Below are positions 37,469 to 48,625 of a stretch of DNA of 64,000 bases, one piece after another; positions within the stretch are counted from its first letter, which is position 1, and each line of letters opens with the position of its first letter. Below the pieces are notes generated by a model that was not told where the DNA came from, did no database searches, and was given only the letters and a program-made list of their open reading frames with translations. A program made the translations under genes and the position numbers. Source of the stretch: Arachis hypogaea (lineage: Eukaryota > Streptophyta > Magnoliopsida > Fabales > Fabaceae); contig NC_092048.1 in assembly GCF_003086295.3 (NCBI RefSeq), forward strand, positions 111,058,276 to 111,122,275, in the 5' to 3' direction.

Positions 37469-38554
37469 TAAAAATAAAATAGGATAAAAAGAAGAGAATA
37501 TACAATGAATTCCAAAAACATCTATGAAGATCAGTATTAATTAGATGAGCGGGGCTTTTAGCTTTTTGCTTCTGAACAGTTTTGGCATCTCACTTTATCC
37601 TTTGAAGTTCAGAATGATTGGCATCTATAAGAACTCAGAATCCAGATAGTGTTATTGATTCTCCTAGTTAAGTATGTTGATTCTTGAACACAGCTACTTT
37701 ATGAGTCTTGGCCGTGACCCTAAGCATTTTGTTTTCCAGTATTACCACCGGATACATAAATGCCACAGACACATAACTGGGTGAACCTTTTCAGATTGTG
37801 ACTCAGCTTTGCTAGAGTCTCCAATTAGAGGTGTCCAGAGCTCTTAAGCACACTCTTTTTGCTTTTGGACCACGACTTTAACCGCTCAGTCTCAAGTTTT
37901 CACTTGACACCTTCACGCCACAAGCACATGGTTAGAGACAGCTTGGTTTAGCCGCTTAGGCCAGGATTTTATTCCTGTGGGCCCTCCTATCCACTGATGC
38001 TCAAAGCCTTGGATCCTTTTTATTTTACCCCTGCCTTTTGGTTTAAAGGGTTACTGGCTTTTTCTGCTTGCTTTTCTTTCTTTTTCTCCCTTTTTTTTCT
38101 TTTTTTTCGCATTTTTTTCGCACATATATATTTTTTTCTGCAAGCTTTTCACTGCTTTTTATTGCTTCAAGAATCAATTTTATGATTTTTCAGATTATCA
38201 AATAACATTTCTCCTTTTCCATCATTCTTTCAAGAGCCAACAATTTTAACATTCATAAACAATCAAATTAAAAAATATGCACTGTTCAAGCATTCATTCT
38301 GAAAAACAATAGTATTGCCACCACATCAAAATAATTAAACTGTTTTAAAATTTGAAATTCATGCACTTCTTTTTCTTTTTCAATTAAAAACATTTTTCAT
38401 TTAAGAAAGGTGATGGATTCATTTTCATAGCTTTAAGGCATAGACACTTAGACACTAATGATCATGTAAAAAAGACAGAAACATAAATAAACATAAAGCA
38501 CAATTTTTGAAAAACAGAAAATAAAGAACAAGGAAATTAAAGAACAGGTCCACC
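37469..38554 (-). other. Element C 3' UTR, non-coding
   Basis: Corresponds in reverse to the B region 56821-57917: GGATAAAGTGAGATGCCAAAACTG and AACTTGAGACTGAGCGGTTAAAG-like text are shared. Two copies of an ATGTGYYTGTGGYGT motif on the minus strand lie at 37915-37930 and 37759-37774. A T/C-rich tract at about 38060-38130 mirrors the GAAAAAG tract of B. No gene. Confidence 0.7.
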
Positions 38555-39159
38555 TTAGTGATGGCAGCTTGTTCTTCCTCTTGAAGATCTTACGGAGTGT
38601 TTGAGCTCCTCAATGTCTCTTCCTTGCCTTTGTTGTTCCTCTCTCATGGTTCTTTGGTCTTCTCTAATTTCATGGAGGAGGATGGAATGCTCTTGGTGCT
38701 CCACCCTTAGTTGTCCCATGTTGGAACTTAATTCTCCTAGGGAGGTGTTGATTTGCTCCCAATAGTTTTGTGGAGGAAAATGCATCCCTTGAGGCATATC
38801 AGGGATTTCATGATGAGGAGTTTCCTCATGCTCTTGGTGAGGTTCTCTCACTTGCTCCATCCTTTTCTTAGTGATGGGCTTGTCCTCATCAATGAGGATG
38901 TCTTCCTCTATGTCAATTCCAGCTGAATTGCAGAGATGACAAATGAGATGAGGGAAGGCTAACCTTGCCATAGTAGAGGACTTGTCCGCCACCTTGTAGA
39001 GTTCTTGGGATATAACCTCATGAACTTCTACTTCCTCTCTAATCATGATGCTATGAATCATGATAGCCCGGTCTATAGTAACTTCAGACCGGTTGCTAGT
39101 AGGAATGATTGAGCGTTGGATGAACTCCAACCATCCCCTAGCCACGGGCTTGAGGTCAT
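38555..39159 (-). CDS. Element C ORF3, C-terminal half
   Basis: Continuation of ORF3 beyond element D; open to a stop at 38555-38557. Contains RGWLEFIQRSIIPTSNRSEV, matching B ORF3 RGWLDFIGRSILPTSNRSEV, then PITKKRMEQ and a strongly heptad-like, charged C-terminal coiled coil (HSILLHEIREDQRTMREEQQ). It shows no stop or frameshift of its own; the only damage is D. No membrane segment. Both halves belong to what I recall as the 'putative plant transposon protein' domain of Athila-type extra ORFs. Confidence 0.8.
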
Positions 39160-39427
39160 TGATGCCAGGGCATTTTGGCCAGTTTCACTGACCTTTTCTT
39201 TACTGTTTTTAAGATAGTTTCATGTATTTTCTTAGGAAATAAGCTAGTTTTGGGTAGATATTCACTTATATCTTGATTCAAGCATACATTGTGCACTTTA
39301 CATGATTTTATGAGAATTTTGCATGAATTATATGATAAATTAGATGATGCATGATCCCATGATTAAGAGCAAGACTTTGATGCACTTTGTTTGATTGATT
39401 TCAGGCCAAAAGAAGAAGAGAAGAGCC

Positions 39428-39895
39428 ACGTTAGTGGCTACGTTAGTTACACTAACGTGGGCACTAACATGGAAGGAAGGAAAGCCCCAACGTTAATGAG
39501 AAAAGTTAGTGGCATTAACTTTGAAGAAGGAGAGCATGGAACGATAGCAAGGAAGACCCACGTTAAGAGTCACGTTAGCTACACTAACGTGAACTCTAAC
39601 GTAGGGACAAAAGGCACCAAGCAACATTAATGGGGAAGGTGAGCCCCAATAACGCTTGCAAAAGGGGTATATGCTAACGTTAGTGGAAAAAGAGAGTGCC
39701 ACTAACGTTTGCAAAGGCTAGAAGACCCACATTAGTCTCCACGTTAGTTAGATTAACGTGGGAACTAACGTGGAAGGAAAGGGAGATGCCAACGTTAGTG
39801 GAAAAGGTGATCTCCACTAACGTTTGTGAAACAAAAAGACCCACGTTAGCTTCCACGTTAACTAGATTAACGTGGTAGTTAACGTGGGCAAAAGT
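39428..39895. repeat. ACGTTAGT palindrome array, element D 5' LTR
   Basis: Around twenty copies of ACGTTAG or its complement CTAACGT, often paired as GTTAGTTACACTAACGTG or CCACGTTAACTAGATTAACG, plus relatives such as AACGTTAGTGG. A looser second field lies at 40276-40585. The right LTR repeats them at about 44902-45369 and 45749-46075. Confidence 0.85.
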
Positions 39896-40749
39896 CCCAC
39901 CTGGCAGCCTGACCATGCCTTCTTCAAACAAGAATAACTTGAGCCACAAAACTCCAAATGAGGTGATTCTAGTGGCATTGGAAAGTAGGATTCCAGAGCT
40001 TTCCAAGCATATATGGCACTACATGGTGGACACTAAATTTGAGGGAGAAAACCTGCCCCGAAAGTGCAAAGATGAACATGGTATCAACCTGTAGTAAGGC
40101 CAACTGACCTCTTCACCTTCCAAGAAGTGTAACTCGAGTTGTAGAGCTCCAAATGATGCACTTCCAAAGGCATTGGAAAGTAGACATCCAGGGCTTTCCA
40201 ACAATATATAATAGTATGGGGTGGACACTAAGTTTGAGCTTTAGAAATTGGCAATAATGAAGCCCTGATCGCTAGCATTAGTGGCACTCAAGTTTTCCAG
40301 TAACGCTAGTGACTATGCCAGTGACCATGTCCACTTCAAAGGAGCATAACATGAGCTACAGAGGTCCAATTGAGGTGATTCAAGTTGCATTAGAAAGCTG
40401 ACATTCAAAGCTTTCCAACGATATATAATACTCTATAGTGGGCATGAAATTGGAGCACAAACAAGAGGCATCTTTTAAGCCCTAAAAACACCAACTGGGC
40501 AGCAAGTGCAACATTAGCCACAATAACTTTAGCACTAACGCCACACTTGTAGTGTTAGTGTGACTAACTTTAGCACTAACTTTAGTACCTGGACCTCAAC
40601 TTGACTCACTTCTCTCTCAAGTCCACTTCAAAGCTCAAGCAAGCAAGCCCAAAATTGTCAACCAATCAAGACCACAAGAAGCATCTAGAGTAGGAATTTT
40701 CATTTAATTGTAATTTGCTTTTAATTTCATTTGGTAATTTAGGAGAGCC

Positions 40750-40757
40750 TATATAAA
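40750..40757 (+). promoter_or_regulatory. TATA box, element D 5' LTR
   Basis: TATATAAA in a GAGCCTATATAAAGGCC context. Identical at 46224-46231 in the other LTR. It marks the likely U3/R boundary about 30 bp downstream. Confidence 0.7.
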
Positions 40758-41729
40758 GGCCTTAGTCTTTACATTGAAGGCATTCGGGAATGGGGGATTG
40801 AAGAGGGGTCTTCGGACTCCCTCCCCTCACACACTTTTCCTTCTCTTTCTTTTAGTTGTAATTTTCATTTATGAATATTAAATTTTCAATTTCAGTTTGA
40901 ATCTTCATATTTACTTTTCTGCACTTTCTTTCTTTTCTATTTTTGTAGAGCAATGATCAACTAACTCTTTACATTGGGTTAGAGAGCTCTATTGCGATTC
41001 AATGGATTAAGTGTAGTTCTTATTCTTCTTCTTCTTTCTTTCCTCTTGATTTTACTAGAGGGCTTTCGATCTTCATCTAATTGGGTAGTTATCTTGGAAA
41101 AGAAACTATTCATACTTGGATCTCTTCTGAACCTTGAAAGAGGAATGAAGAGATCATGCTAGAAATGCTTTCTCATGCTGGACCAAATTGGGTGTGGATG
41201 GATATGTGACTATAATCCTTCCAACACTTGATTTGGGAAATGCATGTGGTATAATCAGTGACCATACTTCATCTCTTTTCATGAGCAATTGACCAAGGAA
41301 TTGGCTATTGATCAAGATTTGAGAGATCGAATTACAAGAAATTGTAATTCGATCACTTAAGATTGCCAAGGAGATCAATGAATGCATTGATTGAGGAAGA
41401 GATGAGAATGAACTTGATCCGGAGGATTGCAATATCTCTTGATCCCAATGTTCATTTTATTTTTAGTTCTTACATTTACTTTTCTTGCTATTTTACTTTT
41501 CTGCACTTTATAGTTTTTTCTTTTACATTCATGTTATTTACACTTCCTGCTGCTCATCATTCAAATCTGAACTGTCTAACTAGGATAATCAATTAACCAT
41601 TGATTGCTTAATCCATTAATCTCTGTGGGATTCGACCTCACTCTTTTGTAAGTTTTTACTTGACGATAAATTCGGTACACTTGCCGAAGGAAATTTGTTA
41701 TGAGACAAGTTTTCCGTGCATCAAGTTTA

Positions 41730-41747
41730 TGGCGCCGTTGCCGGGGA
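41730..41747 (+). promoter_or_regulatory. Element D primer-binding site, tRNA-Asp
   Basis: TGGCGCCGTTGCCGGGGA, a perfect 18-nt match to the 3' end of plant tRNA-Asp, six bases after the 5' LTR. Confidence 0.93.
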
Positions 41748-41891
41748 TTAATTGTGATTAACAAACTACCGGTTGATTGATTTACTAGATTAGACACTTT
41801 TTTTGTCTTTGTTTTCTTTTGTTTCTTTATTTTCTTTTGCTAACTAACTGTTTGTGATATTGCCTCACTGGGAATTTCCTCATCTGTGACA

Positions 41892-42731
41892 ATGGAGATT
41901 CCAATTTCTTTTGGTGATTATTGTTTGAGACAGAGCTTTCTGCAGGAAAGAAAGGAGCATCCATCATATTTTAGTCAATCAAATTTCATGGAAAACTCTC
42001 CACCACCACAGAATAATTCACTTTACTATGCTCATGGTGGGTGGGAGTATCAAGAACACGAAATGGGATAGTTTCCAGAGCCACAAAATGGTCCATATTT
42101 TGGTGAAATTGATCACTACTCAAGTTGTGGCTGGAAAGATCATAATCAAAGAGATTTCACTCATTCATACCCCATTCATCAAGAGCCATCACCTCTCAAT
42201 TATACAACCTCACCTCCAAGTTTTACATGCCTAAATTCTTCATCATTTGAGTATGCCTCAGCACAAAAGTCTTTCCCAAATCCATACAACTCATTTCACC
42301 ATCCACAAAACTCAATCCACTACCCACAAGAGTCATACCACTTTCAGAACACACAACCACAAAACAACCAATTCCATTCACAAACCAACCCCGCCCAACC
42401 ATTACAACCTACCCAACCACCTTTAGATAGACTTGCTAGGATGGAACTCTTCATGGAAGAGCTCAAAAGAAGTAGAAAAGAAGAGAGACTCATTAGGATA
42501 GAATTCCTCCTTGAATAGATAATAAAGACAATCGAAGAGGAGAAAATAGCAAAAAAAGATCATGACGAAAAATTGAGACAGAATTCACAACTCTATTCTG
42601 AAGAACGATTCATTGAAGAGCTGAGATCACAAAGAGAGTCCACTTCACTCTCTTCAGAAATAGAGGAATTCATTCAAAGGTCAAAAAAAGGGAGGAAGTC
42701 AATCAAGGGAGCCCACACTCCAATGAAATAG
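41892..42731 (+). pseudogene. Element D internal ORF (unrecognised, broken)
   Basis: From ATG 41892 (MEIPISFGDYCLRQSF) one frame continues to about 42731 with stops at 42069-42071 and near 42516. The first two thirds are rich in Q, N, P, H, S and Y (for example FHHPQNSIHYPQESYHFQ). Then comes a charged, probably coiled-coil stretch (LARMELFMEELKRSRKEERL and EERFIEELRSQRES). A frame change leads into IEPPIQEVFDEEDAPP and a basic tail near 42840-43090. It resembles no enzyme. It may be a vestigial gag-like or accessory protein of a non-autonomous family; I do not recognise its function. Confidence 0.6.
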
Positions 42732-44660
42732 AGAGTTGCATAGAGGGTGAGTTCATTGAACCACCAATTCAAGAAGTTTTTGATGAAGAGGATGCTCCAC
42801 CCATCATACAATACCTAAATTCTGAAATCAAGGTGGTAAAGGCAATCAACATGAACACTAACAAAAGGATGGTGACCAAGAAAAGAAGGACAATATTCAT
42901 GAAGAAGAAAAGGTCAACCAAAAGCCATCCCACCCCTACCCCAACAAGCAAGTTTACTCAAGCTAACAACAGAAGAAGGCTTGCTGGGGAGAGGCACTCA
43001 AAACAAGGGGCATTAACTGGCTCCTCTTTCCTCTTGAGGTCATTCCTCTTAACAAACTGGAAGAAGAGGAAGAAAGTCGTGAACAACATGTCAAGCTAAT
43101 GACATTAAAAAAACGTAGGTAATATTTCCTTGCTTTGCTTAGTTTACTTTCAATAATTTGGCATATGATTGCACTCTAAGTTTGGTGTTGCCATGCAACA
43201 ATTTGAATTTCAATCTTCACTGGGTACTTGCAACATTCTAGATTGACAGTGGCACACTAAGTTTGGTGTTGCCACTTAACTTTCATACAAAGTACCATGC
43301 CAACACCACTTATTAATGCAATCAAAATGTCTCTGTTTGTATCTCTTGTGTCTTTATTGTATCCTTAACATTGCTTGCTGAAACACATGCATACTCACAC
43401 TTTATTCTAAGATATTCATGATCCATCATGGACCCCGTCATCACTGTTTTAATTGTTGCTTGAGTATAAGCAATCATTCTATGTCTGGTGTGGGAAGGGG
43501 AAGAATAGGAGGAAAAAGGCAACAACAATGAAGATAAAATACAAGGTGGTAAAGTTCCTTTCTCCTCATACTTATTTTCAGCACTTTAATTTGCATGATT
43601 GTCTTCTATGTTCTTTGTATGTATGTGTGCTTTCTCCTTGTGAATAAGCATGTCAATTCTGTCTTTTAAACTTTTTATTGATTAGGCTGTGTTTTCTAGT
43701 CTGAATGTCATTACTGCATCCTTACTTTGCTTACTAGTATGATTGTCCCTTTTGAATCAAATGAAAAGAGAATGAGTGTTTTATAAAAGACCAGAGTAGA
43801 GTTCATACTATGGAGTAAGTTCCTGAGTTTGTGGTGTGGTCATAAGTTAGCTAAGTTGATTCAACCACAAGGTGGGAAGACAACTATCTGTCCTGAATCA
43901 TATGCTTTGAACACACCCCATGAGACTAGCTAAATAATAAGATCCTAATAAGAAAAAGGGAAAGAACAATGAAAGTGGAAAAAAATAAAAGAAAAAAAGA
44001 GTAAGCAATAAGGCTAGGCACCAATAGTTTTAATCTCGAGGCATGTGTCTGTGGTGTTCCTGTGTGAGGGATTTACTTGGATGAATAAGCTCTTAGGAGT
44101 GCCTTATCACTTGGTAACTTGGGTTAACTAACTCGGGATTATCAGCTGAAAGTCCACTATCAAGAGTAACCTTCACTACAGGGCATTTAGTAACCCAAAG
44201 AGGTGCTGGACACCAAGGTCTCAAGAAAAGAAAATAAACAAACCATGTGCCTGTGGTGTGTATGTATGGGGGAGAGACTTGAGGAAGTAAGTCTGTAGGG
44301 GTGTTTCAACACCTAGCACCTTGAACCAACTGGTTCAGGAGTGTTGGCTGAAAGCTTATTTTAAAGAGTTGCCCCCTTACAGAGCACTTAGCCTAAGAAC
44401 ACAAATGAGCCCTGAATTGACAAGAAACAAAAGGGATCAATGAATAAAAGTCTCATGGGATGCAAGCAAAGTGAGTATTCTAGGACATGATAAAGGTCTG
44501 AAAGCCAGTAAAGGAATGAATCTAAGTTGCTATGCATGAAACCACCATAAAACCAGGGACATGACCTCCACAAGAATGACTCATTTCTCTTGGCATTCCA
44601 TTCATCATTCTCTTGTTCCAGTACTTGCTTAGGGACAGGCAAGCTTTAAGTTTGGTGTTG
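42732..44660 (+). other. Element D 3' region, non-coding with shared cis motifs
   Basis: Contains a basic-tail remnant of the internal ORF to about 43099, TAAGTTTGGTGTT at 43177 and 43257, a degenerate hairpin TTGCTT-GAGTAT-AAGCAA at 43455-43472 followed by TCTGGTGTGGG, two ATGTGYYTGTGGTGT motifs (44043-44058, 44245-44260), and the pre-LTR hairpin. The minus-strand frames at 44388-44812 are not credible genes. Confidence 0.7.
44624..44660 (+). promoter_or_regulatory. Hairpin plus TAAGTTTGGTGTTG directly before the 3' LTR of D
   Basis: CTTGCTT-AGGGAC-AGGCAAG (7-bp stem with one G:T pair) then CTT and TAAGTTTGGTGTTG, abutting the LTR start at 44661. Same place as in B and C. Confidence 0.65.
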
Positions 44661-47171
44661 TGATGCCAGGGCAATTTGGCCAGTTTCACTGACCTTTTCT
44701 TTACTGTTTTTAAGATAGTTTCATGCATTTTCTTAGGAAATAAGCTAGTTTTGGATAGATATTCACTTACATCTTGATTCAAGTATACATTGTGCACTTT
44801 ACATAATTTCATGAGAATTTTGCATGAATTATATGATAAAGAGCAAGACTTTGATGCACTTTGTTTGATTGATTTCAGGCCAAAAGAAGAAGAGAAGAGC
44901 CACGTTAGTGGCTACGTTAGTTACACTAACGTGGGCACTAACGTGGAAGGAAGGAAAGCCCCAACATTAATGAGAAAAGTTAGTGGCATTAACTTTGAAG
45001 AAGGAGAGCATGGAACGATAGCAAGGAAGACCTACGTTAAGAGTCACGTTAGCTACACTAACGTGAACTCTAACGTAGGGACAAAAGGCACCAAGCAACG
45101 TTAATGGAGAAGGTGAGCCCCAATAACGCTTGCGAAAGGGGTATATGCCAATGTTAGTGGAAAAAGAGAGTGCCACTAACGTTTGCGAAGGCTAGAAGAC
45201 CCACGTTAGTCTCCACGTTAGTTAGATTAACGTGGGAAATAACGTGGAAGGAAGGGGAGATGCCAACGTTAGTGGAAAAGGTGATCTCCACTAACGTTTG
45301 TGAAACAAAAAGACCCACGTTAGCTTCCACGTTAACTAGATTAACGTGGTAGTTAACGTGGGCAAAAGTCCCACCTGGCAGCCTGACCATGCCTTCTTCA
45401 AACAAGAATAACTTGAGCCACAAAACTCCAAATAAGGTGATTCCAGTGGCATTAGAAAGTAGAATTCCAGAAATTTCCAAGCATATATGGCACTACATGG
45501 TGGATACTAAATTTGAGGGAGAAAACCTATCCCGAAAGTGCAAAGATGAATATGGTATCAACCTGTAGTAAGGCCAGCTGACCTCTTCACCTTCCAAAAA
45601 GTGTAACTCGAGTTGTAGAGCTCTAAATAATTCGCTTCCAAAGGCATTGGAAAGTAGACATTCAGGGCTTTCCAACAATATATAATAGTATGGGGTGGAC
45701 ACTAAGTTTGAGCTTCAGAAACTGGCAATAATGAAGCCCTGATCGCTAGCGTTAGTGGCACTCAAGTTTTCCAGTAACGCTAGCGACTATGCCAGCGACC
45801 ATGTCCACTTCAAAGGAGCATAACTTGAGCTACAGAGGTCCAATTGAGGTGATTCAAGTTGCATTAGAAAGCTGACATTCAGAGCTTTCCAACAATATAT
45901 AATACTCTATAGTGGGCATGAAATTGAAGTACAAACAAGAGACATCTTTTAAGCCCCAAAAACACTAACTGGGCAGCAAGTGCAACGTTAGCCACAATAA
46001 CTTTAGCACTAACGCCACACTTGTAGCGTTAGTGTGGCTAACTTTAGCACTAACTTTAGCACCTGGACCTCAACTTGACTCACTTCTCTCTCAAGTCCAC
46101 TTCAAAGCTCAAGCAAGCAAGCCCACAATTGTCAACCAATCAAGACCACAAGAAGCATCTAGAATAGGAATTTTCATTTAATTGTAATTTACTTTTAATT
46201 TCATTTGATAATTTAGGAGAGCCTATATAAAGGCCTTAGTCTTTACATTGAAGGCATTCGGGAATAGGGGATTGAAGAGGGGTCTTCGGACACCCTCCCC
46301 TCACACACTTTTCCTTCTCTTTCTTTTAGTTGTAATTTTCATTTATGAATCTTCATATTTACTTTTCTGCACTTTCTTTCTTTTCTATTTTTGTAGAGCA
46401 ATGATCAACTAACTCTTTACATTGGGTTAGAGAGCTCTATTGTGATTCAATGGATTAAGTGTAGTTCTTATTCTTCTTCTTCTTTCTTTCCTCTTGATTT
46501 TACTAGAGGGCTTTCGATCTTCATCCAATTGGGTAGTTATCTTGGAAAAGAAACTATTCATACTTGGATCTCTTCTGAACCTTGAAAGAGGAATAAAGAG
46601 ATCATGCTAGAAATACTTTCTCATGCTGGACCAAATTGGGTGTGGATGGATATGTGACTATAATCATTCCAACACTTGATTTGGGAAATGCATGTGGTAT
46701 AATCAGTGACCATACTTCATCTCTTCTCATGAGCAATTGACCAAGGAATTGGCTATTGATCAAGATTTGAGAGATCGAATTACAAGGAATTATAATTCGA
46801 TCACTTAAGATTGCCAAGGAGATCAATGAATGCATTGATTGAGGAAGAGATGAGAATGAACTTGATCTGGAGGATTGCAATATCTCTTGATCCCAATGTT
46901 CATTTTATTTTTAGTTCTTACATTTACTTTTCTTGCTATTTTACTTTTCTGCACTTTATAGTTTTTTCCTTTACATTCATGTTATTTACACTTTCTGCTG
47001 CTCATCATTCAAATCTGAACCGTCTAACTAGGATAATCAATTAACTATTGATTGCTTAATCCGTTAATCTCTGTGGGATTCGACCTCACTCTTTTGTGAG
47101 TTTTTACTTGACGACAAATTCGGTACACTTGCCGAAGGAAATTTGTTATGAGATAAGTTTTCCGTGCATTA
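44661..47171 (+). repeat. Element D, 3' LTR
   Basis: 2511 bp, similar to 39160-41723 with scattered substitutions and at least two deletions (one of about 30 bp near 44840 and one near 46345). The terminal bases are ATTA rather than ATCA. The U5 stem here pairs perfectly: CTCAC (47085-47089) with GTGAG (47096-47100). Confidence 0.93.
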
Positions 47172-47717
47172 GTCATGCCTTCTTAGTTGAACCGGCTTCC
47201 CTCTTGAATCTCTCTTCCATTGAGCGCCCTTTTCACATATGTCCATGAGGACTTGGTCCAACCTTTGATCAAAGTTGACCCTTCTAGTGTATGGGTGTGC
47301 ATCTCCTTGCATCATGGGTAAGTTGAATGCCAACCTTACATTTTCTGGACTAAAATCCAAGTATTTCCCTCGGACCATTGTAAGCCAATTCTTAGGGTCC
47401 GGGTTTACACTTTGATCATGGTTCTTGGTGATCCATCCATTGGCATAGAACTCTTGAGCCATTAAGATTCTGACTTGTTGAATGGGGTTGATGAGAACTT
47501 CCCAACCTCTTCTTCGGATCTCATGTCGGATCTCCGGATATTCACCCTTTTTGAGCTTAAAAGGGACCTCGGAGATTACCTTCTTCTTGGATACAACTTC
47601 ATAGAAGTGGTCTTGATGCACCCTTGAGAGGAATCTCTCCATCTCCCATGACTCGGAGGTGGAAGCTTTTGCCTTCCCTTTCCTCTTTCTAGAGGTTTCT
47701 CTGGCCTTTGGTGCCAT
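47172..47717 (-). CDS. Element C ORF3, N-terminal half
   Basis: ATG at 47717: MAPKARETSRKRKGKAKAST, a basic start like that of B ORF3 (MAPKGKQTDSRG). It continues FYEVVSKKKVISEVPFKLKK, EYPEIRHEIRRRGWEVLINP, QEFYANGW and FDQRLDQVLMDICEKGAQWK, all alignable to B. The frame runs unbroken to the D insertion at 47171 and resumes at 39159; the stop seen just beyond the junction belongs to D. No signal peptide and no membrane segment, so nothing here supports an envelope protein. The basic N-terminus could bind nucleic acid; function unknown. Confidence 0.82.
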
Positions 47718-47757
47718 TAATGGTTATGGAAAAACAAAAAAGCTTTAGCTTTTACCA

Positions 47758-47791
47758 CACCAAACTTAGAAGGTTGCTCGTCCTCGAGCAA
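47758..47791 (-). promoter_or_regulatory. Hairpin plus TAAGTTTGGTGT before ORF3 of C
   Basis: Minus strand TTGCTCG-AGGA-CGAGCAA (47774-47791) followed by CCTTC and TAAGTTTGGTGTGG. It lies about 40 bp upstream of the ORF3 ATG. Relative to B the stem has a compensating pair change (T:A to C:G). Confidence 0.65.
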
Positions 47792-48179
47792 AAGAAGAAA
47801 GAAGAGAGTAGAAGAAGAAGAAGTAGAGGAGATGGAGTGGGCCTTGTGTTTCGGCCTAGGGGGATAGGTAGTGTGTATGTTGTGTGAAAATGAAGGAGTG
47901 AAGATGGGTTTATATAGGAGTGGAGAGGGGGGGGGGTATGGTTCGGCCATTATGGGTGGGTTTGGGTGGGAAAGTGGTTTGAATTTGAATGGTGAGGTAG
48001 GTGGGGTTTGATGAAGGATGGATAAGAGTGGTGAAGAGAATGGTGGGATTTGATAGGTGAGAGGTTTTTGGGGAAGAGGTATTGAGGTGATTGGTGAATG
48101 GGTGAAGAAGAGAGAGAGGTGTGGCAGGTGGGAATCCTGTGGGGTCCACAGATCCTGAGGTGTCAAGGATTTCTCATCC

Positions 48180-48400
48180 CTGCACCATGTGGCGTGCAAA
48201 ACGCCCTTTGCTGCCAATCCTGGCGTTAAACGCCAGGCTGCTACCCATTTCTGGTGTTTAACGCCAGCTTCTTGCCCATTCCTGGCGTTAAACGCCAGTC
48301 TGGTACCCATTTCTGGCGTTAAACGCCCAGAATGGTGCCAGACTGGGCGTTTAACGCCCATTCTGCTACCCATACTGGCGTTTAAACGACAGTAAGTTTC
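48180..48400. repeat. GGCGTTTAACGCC palindrome array between protease and ORF3 of C
   Basis: About seven units in 215 bp, for example CTGGCGTTAAACGCCAG, CTGGTGTTTAACGCCAG, GGGCGTTTAACGCCC and a last CTGGCGTTTAAACGACAG. The long minus-strand frame covering it (47717-48373) contains the promoter-proximal spacer only and is not a credible protein. Confidence 0.85.
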
Positions 48401-48537
48401 TTCTCCAGGGTGTTCTATTTTTCATTCTGTTTTTCCTTCTGTTTTTGCTTTTTCAATTATTTTTATGACTTCACATGATCATCAACCTATAGAAAACATA
48501 AAATAAAAGAAAATAGAAATTTAACATAGATAAGTAA

Positions 48538-48562
48538 AAATTAGGTTGCCTCCCAACAAGCG
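48538..48562 (-). promoter_or_regulatory. GCGCTTGTTGGGAGGCAACC module of C
   Basis: Minus strand AAGCGCTTGTTGGGAGGCAACC; B has AAGCGCTTGCTGGGAGGCAACC at about 54631-54652, just after integrase. Both can fold around AGGCAA (B: GCTGGG/CCCAGC). In C it follows protease, where pol is missing. Confidence 0.5.
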
Positions 48563-48625
48563 CTTCTTTAATGTCAATAGCTTGACAGTGGCTCTCATGG
48601 AGCCTCACAGATGTTCAGAGCAATG

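Larger units (their letters stand above)
39160..41723 (+). repeat. Element D, 5' LTR
   Basis: 2564 bp. Two dense fields of CACGTTAGT/ACTAACGTG inverted motifs (about 39428-39895 and 40276-40585). A TATATAAA box at 40750-40757 precedes GGCCTTAGTCTTTACATTGAAGG, a convincing core promoter. The U5 end keeps TTTTTACTTGACG and a weak form of the U5 stem-loop. It is about 50 bp longer than the right copy owing to small indels. Confidence 0.93.
39160..47171 (+). mobile_element. Element D: non-autonomous LTR element inserted in ORF3 of C
   Basis: 8012 bp; LTRs 39160-41723 and 44661-47171, perfect duplication GTCAT (39155-39159 and 47172-47176). Starts TGATGCCAGGGCA and ends TTCCGTGCATCA (last copy ATTA). 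The internal region is only 2937 bp: tRNA-Asp primer site, a broken low-complexity ORF and a 3' UTR related to those of B and C. No protease, RT, RNase H or integrase. Youngest layer of the nest. Confidence 0.93.

Noticed and set aside
47717..48373. 218-residue minus-strand frame upstream of ORF3 of C
   Set aside because: Covers the palindrome array and a proline/serine-rich low-complexity spacer; no counterpart in B and no recognisable domain.
48180..48400. Evenly spaced palindromic repeats resembling a CRISPR array
   Set aside because: Units vary, spacers are short and not unique, no cas genes exist, and the setting is a plant retrotransposon.
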